From the NCBI GenBank assembly GCA_025363795.1, contig JANYLE010000055.1, forward strand, positions 1 to 5,379: a DNA stretch of 5,379 bases. The letters run 5' to 3'. The notes beneath the pieces are model-generated. The model was not told where the DNA came from. It did no database searches and saw only the letters and a program-made list of their open reading frames with translations. The translations under genes were made by a program, and so were the position numbers. This document shows positions 1 through 5,379 of the stretch, piece after piece. Each line of letters opens with the position of its first letter. Positions within the stretch are counted from its first letter, which is position 1. The DNA comes from Mariniphaga sp. (GTDB lineage Bacteria > Bacteroidota > Bacteroidia > Bacteroidales > Prolixibacteraceae).

Positions 1-2172
1 CGGGTAGTTACAAAATTTGTGGATTATTTCGGTGAGTTCAGTTGGATCCACAGAACGCAATACCTCTTCCGACAGAATATTTGTAAATGGCGATACTTTC
101 CCATACTTTCCAAAGTTTTCGAGCGCATTGGAGATTGCATATTGATCTTTTTTCTGATCTTCACGTTCTTTCAAGATACCATCCACCAGCTTACCATAGG
201 CTTCTTTGTCAGGCTTCGCTTCCGCTAGTAACTGCTCCAGCAACTTAATTCCGGCATAGCTATTCTGATCTAATCCACTGATCGTTACATATGACCGATC
301 CACTCCGGTATTAACTTTCAATGAAATACCTAATTTATAAAGCTCCTTTTTGAACTGTTCAGCAGTAAACTTCTCAGTTCCAAGATAAGGAAGATACTTA
401 ACTGCAAGCGCCAATTTAGGGTCATTATTACTTCCAATTTCAGTGACATAATTCAATGAAAAAAGCTCGTTCGTTGAATTCTGGATATAATCAAAATTGA
501 CATCTTCATTCAATTTTTCCTCTTTGATCGATTCGTTATAATTCACGAATACAGGATTAAGCGGAGCATCACTTTTACTGACAAATGCCTTCAGGTATTC
601 AGATTGGTCGGAACGGTTGATTACGATTGGGGTGATCAAAGGTTTGTCCACTTTGACCAGGTCCTTGGCAACACCATTTCTTTTGAACACGGCCACGTAG
701 TTATCCTTATAGTTGGCCCTGGCAAATTCAACCAACTGCTTTTTAGTGATTTTTGCAAGCTGATCGTTAAACTCGAGTTCGGTGATCCAATCCGATTTTT
801 TAACGAAAGCATCCAAAAGAGTAAACGCTCTGTAATTACCCTCATTCCGTTGAATCGTCTCCAATTTTAGATTGTTAATAGTAGCCTGAATTAACCAGTC
901 ATCAAACTCCCCTTTTTTAACCTTCTCAATCTCGGCAAGAAGCAGATCACGCACCTCTTCAAGTTTCTGACCCTGTCTCGGCTTGCCAAAAAACAAATGA
1001 TAACCATAATCAGTTTCAAAATTACTGGTACTTCCGGCTTTAAGCACCTTTTGCTGCTGATTCAGATCAAGATCGATCAATCCCGCCACCGAATTAGTCA
1101 GAATATAGTCGATCATGGTCACGTATTTGCGGTCTTCCGATTTATAGCCATTAAACCTGAAAGCCAACTGAACCTGCTCCCCCTCAGGACCAACAACTTC
1201 TTTAACTACCGGCTTAGTAATCGGGGCTTCTTTTGGAAACTCAATTTTCGGAAGTTCTTTAGACTCAAATTTCCCAAACGTATCGTCTATCAATTTTATA
1301 GTGGTATCAAAATCAATATCACCACTTAAAACAACAACCATATTATTTGGCACATACCAAGTTCTGTAAAACTTCATAATGTTCACCATCGAAGGATTCT
1401 TCAAATGCTCAGGAAATCCGATGATATCGCGCCCAAGTGGATGGGTAGGAAAAAGACCTGACATCATCGCATTGTTTAACCGCATATCATCCATATCCTG
1501 ATACATATTGAACTCTTCGTAAACAGTTTCCAATTCAGTGTGAAAGAGCCGAAGTACCGGATTGCGAAAGCGCTCGCATTCCATTTCGACCCATTTATTC
1601 AATTCATTTACCGGGATTTCATTTATAAAGGCTGTTACACCATAGTTAGTAAAAGCATTGGTATTTTTGGCTCCAATAGATGATGACATTTTATCATACT
1701 CATTCGGAATTGCAAATTTAGAGGCCGCCTGCGACACCCGGTCAATTTCCTTGTAGATTTCCTTTTTCTTTGTCAGTTCAGCCTCCGATTTGTATTTCTC
1801 GAAAAGATCTGAAATACTGTCCAATAACACTTTTTCACTGGCCCAATCTGTTGTACCAAAATGATCCGTTCCCTTAAACATCATGTGTTCAAGGTAATGA
1901 GCCAGTCCAGTCGTTTCAGTGGGATCATTGATCGATCCGGCTCTCACGCCAATAAGTCCCATCGCTCTGGGTTCATCCTTATTGACTGAAAGATAAACTT
2001 TTAGTCCGTTCTTTAAAGTATAAATCCTCGTTTTCAGCGGATCATTAGTTACCTGTTCGTACGAATAACCTTTTTTATCAGTCTTGAACTCTTTCGTGTA
2101 ATTCACTTTTTTGCACGAAAACATTACGCCCAAAATAAGTATGACAGGAAGAAATTTGATTACTGTTCTCAT
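1..2172 (-). CDS. M16 family zinc metallopeptidase (insulinase/pitrilysin type), predicted lipoprotein, C-terminus beyond the left edge
   Basis: Predicted envelope zinc protease that degrades peptides or small proteins; its substrate is unknown. The frame is open from the ATG at 2172-2170 to base 1, giving 724 residues with no stop. The N-terminus has a basic-hydrophobic signal ending in MFSC, so Cys20 is the likely lipidation site. The inverted zinc motif HYLEH lies at residues 92-96 (H92 and H96 ligands, E95 catalytic base). The third ligand is probably Glu220 in VYEEFN (Glu219 is the neighbour). That is about 124 residues after H96 rather than the usual 77, because a charged helical insert lies between them. 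An M16 C-type domain follows from about residue 245 and includes FYRTWYVPNN near 261-270. A second, non-catalytic repeat is visible around residues 560-650, where KYLPY (592-596) sits in place of the zinc motif, as expected for two-repeat M16 proteins. Such proteins usually run to over 900 residues, so roughly 200-270 are probably missing. No Shine-Dalgarno sequence precedes the ATG. Family assignment is secure; the lipoprotein call is likely. Confidence 0.95.
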   Translation of the reverse strand, partial: MRTVIKFLPVILILGVMFSCKKVNYTKEFKTDKKGYSYEQVTNDPLKTRIYTLKNGLKVYLSVNKDEPRAMGLIGVRAGSINDPTETTGLAHYLEHMMFKGTDHFGTTDWASEKVLLDSISDLFEKYKSEAELTKKKEIYKEIDRVSQAASKFAIPNEYDKMSSSIGAKNTNAFTNYGVTAFINEIPVNELNKWVEMECERFRNPVLRLFHTELETVYEEFNMYQDMDDMRLNNAMMSGLFPTHPLGRDIIGFPEHLKNPSMVNIMKFYRTWYVPNNMVVVLSGDIDFDTTIKLIDDTFGKFESKELPKIEFPKEAPITKPVVKEVVGPEGEQVQLAFRFNGYKSEDRKYVTMIDYILTNSVAGLIDLDLNQQQKVLKAGSTSNFETDYGYHLFFGKPRQGQKLEEVRDLLLAEIEKVKKGEFDDWLIQATINNLKLETIQRNEGNYRAFTLLDAFVKKSDWITELEFNDQLAKITKKQLVEFARANYKDNYVAVFKRNGVAKDLVKVDKPLITPIVINRSDQSEYLKAFVSKSDAPLNPVFVNYNESIKEEKLNEDVNFDYIQNSTNELFSLNYVTEIGSNNDPKLALAVKYLPYLGTEKFTAEQFKKELYKLGISLKVNTGVDRSYVTISGLDQNSYAGIKLLEQLLAEAKPDKEAYGKLVDGILKEREDQKKDQYAISNALENFGKYGKVSPFTNILSEEVLRSVDPTELTEIIHKFCNYP

Positions 2173-2349
2173 GGGATAATAAATTGGGTTTGAATTATCG
2201 ATTATAATAGAGGATAAATTTAATGATTTGTTTTGATCCATATTCACTTATGAAAAATATTTTGAATAAATAAATATCATAATTGTTATCCATCATCAGA
2301 TGTCTGTTATTCAAACAAAAACGTCTCTTATAATGACAAATCAAATTTT

Positions 2350-2369
2350 GCAGATTTTGGGGTATCTGC
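2350..2369. repeat. Short perfect inverted repeat (6 bp arms, 8-base loop)
   Basis: GCAGAT at 2350-2355 is the exact reverse complement of ATCTGC at 2364-2369, with the loop TTTGGGGT between them. No T run follows, so it is not a typical terminator. It could be a protein-binding site or an RNA hairpin in a leader transcript, or it could be chance. Its role is unknown. Confidence 0.35.
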
Positions 2370-2428
2370 CTTGCGGGCCTATACGATAAATCGATTAAGC
2401 CAATTAAAGTTTAGTATAACTTCCACAA

Positions 2429-2497
2429 TCTCCCCTGAAAATTTATCAGTCGCAAGGAAACTGAACCGAGACTTGAAAAGGTGAGGGAGACTTTTTT
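2429..2497 (+). other. Wide inverted repeat followed by T6; possible small structured RNA or terminator
   Basis: TCTCCC (2429-2434) can pair with GGGAGA (2485-2490), and the 3' arm is followed by C and six Ts. Inside the loop, TCAGTC (2446-2451) can pair with GACT-GA (2470-2476) if one base bulges, giving a nested two-stem fold. The arrangement resembles the 3' end of a small RNA on the plus strand. The outer stem is only 6 bp across a 50-base loop, and no clear promoter precedes it, so this is speculative. Confidence 0.2.
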
Positions 2498-2518
2498 CAA
2501 TGTATAGTTCTGAATAAA

Positions 2519-2548
2519 TTTGATTCAATGATTATTTTTATAACTTGG
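2519..2548 (+). promoter_or_regulatory. Candidate Bacteroidota-type promoter for the small lipoprotein gene
   Basis: TTTG at 2519-2522 and TAACTTGG at 2541-2548 resemble the Bacteroidota -33 (TTTG) and -7 (TAnnTTTG) elements, with one mismatch in the -7 box. The 18-base spacer is slightly shorter than the usual 19-21. It would give a leader of roughly 20-25 bases before the ATG at 2578. The position is right but the match is imperfect. Confidence 0.35.
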
Positions 2549-2577
2549 TCCGATTGTAAATTAACACCCGGCATAAA

Positions 2578-3042
2578 ATGAGCTATTTAAGTCAATTATC
2601 AGGTTGGTTAACCCTATTAATTGTGGCAGGTTGTACCGTCGGCAAAACCATCTGTCCATGCGAAGCACCTGAGGTTATTCGACTGGGAGAGAAAGAGATT
2701 AAAATAAGTGCTCAGATTTCCATGACAGATACGACTGCCTTAAGCGGCATGAGCGTAAAGATATGGCTGTCCACATTGGATCATACCGCATTACCAACGA
2801 ATTTCCAGGCCGATTATTATTACCTGCGCTCCTCCAATCTTGCCAGGGCAGCTTTTGAGGGAAAATTTACAAAGACAAACACTGATATAGCCAAAGGCAT
2901 TATGGAGCTTGAAGCGAATAATGTACCCCGTTGGGCTCAAGGTGAATTGGTGGATATCGCTGTGCATCTTGTTGATAGTCGCGGAAAAATTCATTTTCTG
3001 AAGAAAGATACCCTCTCTATTCAACCAATAAATCGCTATTAA
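2578..3042 (+). CDS. Small predicted lipoprotein of unknown function
   Basis: I do not recognise this 154-residue protein. Residues 4-18 are hydrophobic and end in a good lipobox, VAGC, making Cys19 the probable lipidated residue. The short n-region before it has no lysine or arginine, which is unusual. The only in-frame codons between the upstream TAA (2557-2559) and the ATG are non-ATG, so 2578 is the best start; it is preceded by AAA and lacks a Shine-Dalgarno sequence. The mature part opens with a CPC motif (Cys26, Cys28). The rest alternates hydrophobic and polar residues, for example MSVKIWL at 59-65 and VDIAVHLVD near 125-133, suggesting a compact beta-sandwich of about 120 residues; this is inference. 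No enzyme motif is visible. It is divergent from the M16 protease and upstream of a tRNA unit with its own promoter, so it is probably monocistronic. Coding status is likely, given the signal and amphipathic pattern. Confidence 0.75.
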   Translation: MSYLSQLSGWLTLLIVAGCTVGKTICPCEAPEVIRLGEKEIKISAQISMTDTTALSGMSVKIWLSTLDHTALPTNFQADYYYLRSSNLARAAFEGKFTKTNTDIAKGIMELEANNVPRWAQGELVDIAVHLVDSRGKIHFLKKDTLSIQPINRY

Positions 3043-3061
3043 CGGATTTCCCGTTATGTTT
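3040..3061 (+). terminator. Weak hairpin overlapping the small lipoprotein stop codon
   Basis: TAACGG (3040-3045) pairs perfectly with CCGTTA (3051-3056) around a 5-base loop and is followed by TGTTTTG. The 5' arm begins with the TAA stop codon. The stem is only 6 bp and the T run is interrupted, so termination may be inefficient. Confidence 0.4.
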
Positions 3062-3070
3062 TGAGATTTA

Positions 3071-3103
3071 TTGACCAAAAAATAAAAAAATCTCCTACTT
3101 TTG
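3071..3103 (+). promoter_or_regulatory. Bacteroidota-type promoter of the tRNA-Ser gene
   Basis: TACTTTTG at 3096-3103 matches the Bacteroidota -7 consensus TAnnTTTG exactly. TTG at 3071-3073 can act as the -33 element; the spacer of 22 bases is just above the usual 19-21. Transcription would begin near 3110, about 38 bases before the mature tRNA. This is the clearest promoter in the window and a main reason for placing the organism in Bacteroidota. Confidence 0.7.
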
Positions 3104-3147
3104 TGCCACTATTAAAATGACCATTGTCATTTAATACATTTGATCAA

Positions 3148-3235
3148 GGAGAGATGTCCGAGTGGTCGAAGGAGCACGCCTGGAAAGTGTGTGTACGCCA
3201 AAAGTGTACCGTGGGTTCGAATCCCACTCTCTCCG
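3148..3235 (+). tRNA. tRNA-Ser, anticodon GGA
   Basis: An 88-base class II tRNA with every arm visible. The acceptor stem GGAGAGA (3148-3154) pairs with TCTCTCC (3228-3234), and the discriminator is G3235, as bacterial serine tRNAs have. The anticodon stem CACGC/GTGTG (3175-3179 and 3187-3191, one G-T pair) encloses the loop CTGGAAA, putting GGA at 3182-3184, which reads UCC and UCU. The long variable arm (3192-3210) contains a GTAC/GTAC stem, typical of serine tRNAs. The T arm is GTGGG-TTCGAAT-CCCAC (3211-3227). CCA is not encoded, since CTG follows, so it must be added enzymatically. Flanked by its own promoter and terminator, it appears to be a single-gene transcription unit. Confidence 0.97.
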
Positions 3236-3239
3236 CTGA

Positions 3240-3275
3240 ATAAAAGCCGTTTAACTTTCGTTAAACGGCTTTTAT
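3240..3275. terminator. Strong intrinsic terminator, probably bidirectional
   Basis: A perfect 15-bp stem (3240-3254 with 3261-3275) carries a GCCG/CGGC core with A/T flanks around the loop CTTTCG. It begins 5 bases after the tRNA. On the plus strand the 3' arm ends in CTTTTAT, giving the U-rich tail for the tRNA. Read from the minus strand it gives the same GGCTTTTATT end, so it can also stop the convergent trehalose gene, whose stop codon lies about 57 bases away. Confidence 0.85.
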
Positions 3276-3331
3276 GTTTATACAAAAACCCTCATTACCT
3301 ACCATATATAAATCAATTCACACATTCAAAA

Positions 3332-5379
3332 TCAATCCCCCAATATTTTCAGCAAGCTTAAAAAATCGGACAAATCAGATACATTGTATTTTGCAAATGA
3401 TGGAGATGATCCAACCCTAATGGTATATGACAAATCAGGCATGGCCTTGAACAGGTCTTCATCTGTTTTATCATCACCGGCAGCAAGAAGAAAATCAAAA
3501 TCCTGATCTTTCATTAAAGCTTTGGCAGCTTGTCCTTTATCATATTTACCACTTTTAATTTCCAACACTTTATTGCCTTCAAGAATCTCCAGATCCGTCT
3601 TATAATGGATCACTTCTGCAAGGTCGTCACGTAATTCGTGAAGGCGCAATTGCGCAAAATCCGAATCCGCGTTTCTAAAATGCCACGCCAGACTACCCAT
3701 CTTTTCTTCAATGAATGTGCCGTTACACCGGTTCACATATTCTTCAAGAATGGGCATTACAACTTCCTTCCAATCGCCGGGAGTGTCGATTGTCGTCGCC
3801 CATTCTTCATCGCCATTTTTAATAAAATAGCCATGTTCGGCAACCAATGTTATATTGACACCTTCGAATTGTTTTTCAAGAAAGTCCTTGTTTCTGCCAC
3901 TAATAATTACAATTTGATTCTGTGGATTACCCGCCAGTTTTTTAATGATATTCAGCGTGTTATTTCCAATAGTAGCCAATTCCGGAAATTTGGCAAAAAA
4001 AACAAGGGTTCCATCGTAATCAAGAAAAAGAATCCGGTGATTTGCCTTCTTGTAATCGGAAACGATTTTGGATGAAATCGTTTTATTAATAAACCGCACA
4101 CTCATTTGTTTTTGCTGTTCCTTGATATCAAATGTTTGTTCAAAGAAATCAAAGGCCCAGGCAAATACATTATAATCTGATATTCGTTTTTGCATACGGC
4201 CGAGGCGTATAAGCTTCTCTTCTTCTTTCATTTCCAGCGCATTCAGAATAGCCTCAGCTATTTCAATATTATCATTTGGATTTATGATTAATGCTTCGCT
4301 CAATTCGGAAGCAGCACCTGCCATTTCGCTGAGAATCAATACGCCTTTATTTTCAGTCTGACAAGCCACATATTCTTTGGCAACTAGGTTCATTCCATCG
4401 CGCAAAGGAGTTATTAAACCAACATCGCTTAGACCGTAAAGTGCAACCAGTTCTTTAAATTTCAATGATTTATATTGGTAAATGATAGGACGCCAGGATA
4501 ATGTGCTATATTTCCCGTTAATTCGTCCTACGGTATATTCTATCTCTTTCTTCATGTCCATGTATTTTTCAATACTGTCACGCGAAGGGATAACTACCAT
4601 ATTGAAAACTACTTTAGAATGCCATTTTGGAAACATTTCGAGGAATGTTTCATATCCTTTGAGTCGTAACGCCAAGCCTTTAGAGTAATCTAGCCGGTCG
4701 ACCGAAAAAATTAGCTTTTGATCTTGCAGGTGGATTTTAACCTTTTGTTTTTCAGCTAATACACCTTTCTCCAGACAGGCAGCATGAAATTTGGCATAGT
4801 CGATACCAATAGGAAAAGCATCAACTTTAATCAGTTTATCACGGGTGTAAATGATGTTCTGAGGACATTCAAAACCGGTTGTCCGCTTAACTGATTTTAT
4901 AAAATGTTGCGCGTAATCGTTCGTATGAAAACCAATTAAGTCAGCTCCAAGCATCCCGTTAATAATAGCTTCCCGCCAAGGACGCGGAATTAGCCGGAAT
5001 ATTTCAAAGGAGGGAAATGGAATATGCAAAAAGAAGCCAATCGTTGCACCAGGAATTTTTTCCCGGATCATTTCGGGGAGCAATAGCAAGTGATAATCAT
5101 GCACCCAAATGAAATCGCCTGGTTTAATGATTTTTACAAGCTCTTCGCAAAACTTCATATTGGCCTCTTCATAGGCTTTAAAATACTGATCATCATAAAC
5201 ACTATAAGAAGGGAAATAGTGAAATAAAGGCCAAATAAGGTCGTTACAAAAGCCGCCGTAATACAAATCGTTTAATTTTGACGGGATCGTGACCGGAACT
5301 AAATCAAAATTCTCATTTTCGAAATCGTCAGATGAGAAATTTTCAGGTAAATTATCTGCAATACCTGTCCATACGATCT
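3332..5379 (-). CDS. Bifunctional trehalose-6-phosphate synthase/trehalose-6-phosphate phosphatase (OtsA-OtsB fusion), N-terminus beyond the right edge
   Basis: Cytoplasmic enzyme predicted to make trehalose from UDP-glucose and glucose-6-phosphate in two steps: GT20 synthase, then HAD-family phosphatase. The frame is open from the right edge to the TGA at 3334-3332, 681 complete residues. No start lies in the window: the TTG at 5266 is an internal Leu within the conserved LYYGGFCNDLIWPLFHY, and matching sequence (IVWTG...) continues upstream. By comparison with E. coli OtsA, about 40-55 residues are missing, including the N-terminal substrate-binding loop. Visible GT20 residues include the Tyr and Trp of that motif, HDYHLLLLPE and FFLHIPFP (about 5010-5110), the Arg and Lys of SVDRLDYSKGL (about 4675-4707; R262/K267 in E. 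coli), and DGMNLVAKEY (about 4375-4410). A short linker near 4075-4140 leads to the phosphatase: nucleophile motif LDYDGTLV (about 4001-4027), SGRN (about 3890), Lys in IKSGKYDKG (about 3535-3560) and GDDKTDED (about 3456-3482). Both active sites look intact. The phosphatase ends at about its normal length. Confidence 0.96.
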   Translation of the reverse strand, partial: IVWTGIADNLPENFSSDDFENENFDLVPVTIPSKLNDLYYGGFCNDLIWPLFHYFPSYSVYDDQYFKAYEEANMKFCEELVKIIKPGDFIWVHDYHLLLLPEMIREKIPGATIGFFLHIPFPSFEIFRLIPRPWREAIINGMLGADLIGFHTNDYAQHFIKSVKRTTGFECPQNIIYTRDKLIKVDAFPIGIDYAKFHAACLEKGVLAEKQKVKIHLQDQKLIFSVDRLDYSKGLALRLKGYETFLEMFPKWHSKVVFNMVVIPSRDSIEKYMDMKKEIEYTVGRINGKYSTLSWRPIIYQYKSLKFKELVALYGLSDVGLITPLRDGMNLVAKEYVACQTENKGVLILSEMAGAASELSEALIINPNDNIEIAEAILNALEMKEEEKLIRLGRMQKRISDYNVFAWAFDFFEQTFDIKEQQKQMSVRFINKTISSKIVSDYKKANHRILFLDYDGTLVFFAKFPELATIGNNTLNIIKKLAGNPQNQIVIISGRNKDFLEKQFEGVNITLVAEHGYFIKNGDEEWATTIDTPGDWKEVVMPILEEYVNRCNGTFIEEKMGSLAWHFRNADSDFAQLRLHELRDDLAEVIHYKTDLEILEGNKVLEIKSGKYDKGQAAKALMKDQDFDFLLAAGDDKTDEDLFKAMPDLSYTIRVGSSPSFAKYNVSDLSDFLSLLKILGD

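Larger units (their letters stand above)
2173..2577. other. Divergent intergenic region, AT-rich, no gene seen
   Basis: This 405-base stretch separates two divergently transcribed lipoprotein genes, so both promoters should lie in it. I found no exact TAnnTTTG element on the minus strand for the protease gene. On the plus strand there is one near-match, listed separately. The middle holds a short hairpin (2350-2369) and a widely spaced inverted repeat followed by a T run (2429-2497). I recognise no coding frame, known riboswitch or RNA gene here. Confidence 0.7.

Noticed and set aside
604..1329. Several open frames of 69-110 residues on both strands inside 604-1329.
   Set aside because: They are shadows of the M16 protease frame, with no signal, motif or start context of their own.
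2380..2396. Palindrome-like CGATAAATCG and nearby ATCGAT as a possible operator.
   Set aside because: The arms are only 4 bp in AT-rich DNA, and a similar ATCGAT near 2198 adds little; chance is sufficient.
2791..3078. Minus-strand open frame of 95 residues.
   Set aside because: It overlaps the small lipoprotein gene antisense, has no recognisable motif and no promoter, and looks like a shadow.
3148..3331. tRNA-Ser as an integration site for a mobile element.
   Set aside because: tRNA genes are common attachment sites, but I see no integrase, no repeat of the tRNA 3' end, and an intact native terminator directly downstream.
3140..3361. Open frame of 73 residues on the plus strand starting MIKERCPSGRR.
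   Set aside because: It is the translation of the tRNA-Ser and its terminator; tRNA-Ser genes often give this kind of artefactual reading frame.
3638..4688. Plus-strand open frames at 3638-4075 and 4482-4688.
   Set aside because: They are antisense shadows of the well-conserved trehalose fusion gene.
5264..5266. TTG as the start codon of the trehalose gene.
   Set aside because: The frame stays open to the right edge, and the upstream residues (IVWTG..., PVTIPSKLND) match the GT20 N-terminal region, so this codon is an internal leucine.

Overview
The window looks like a piece of a Bacteroidota chromosome, possibly of the Cytophagia type, although the rank below phylum is a guess. The support is an AT-rich sequence, a textbook Bacteroidota -7 promoter element (TACTTTTG) ahead of a tRNA gene, coding starts without Shine-Dalgarno sequences, two predicted lipoproteins, and a trehalose synthase/phosphatase fusion of a kind known in this phylum. 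I see no phage, insertion sequence, CRISPR or plasmid signal.

Layout from left to right. (1) Positions 1-2172, minus strand: a large lipoprotein zinc protease of the M16 (insulinase/pitrilysin) family, cut by the left edge so that its C-terminus is missing. It is open across the whole stretch and has an intact HYLEH zinc motif. (2) Positions 2173-2577: a 405-base divergent intergenic region with a weak candidate promoter for the next gene, a small hairpin, and an inverted repeat followed by six Ts. (3) Positions 2578-3042, plus strand: an unrecognised 154-residue small lipoprotein. (4) Positions 3096-3275, plus strand: a self-contained tRNA-Ser(GGA) unit with promoter, class II tRNA and a strong intrinsic terminator. 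(5) Positions 3332-5379, minus strand: a bifunctional trehalose-6-phosphate synthase/phosphatase (OtsA-OtsB fusion), missing its extreme N-terminus at the right edge.

The genes do not form a single operon. The protease and the small lipoprotein are divergent. The tRNA unit and the trehalose gene converge on one hairpin that can serve both strands. The fusion enzyme alone would turn UDP-glucose plus glucose-6-phosphate into trehalose through trehalose-6-phosphate, a cytoplasmic stress-protectant pathway. The two lipoproteins are predicted to act in the cell envelope. Nothing ties them functionally to trehalose synthesis or to each other except proximity. The window is mostly ordinary core-genome content, and I found no convincing evidence of a new multi-gene system.
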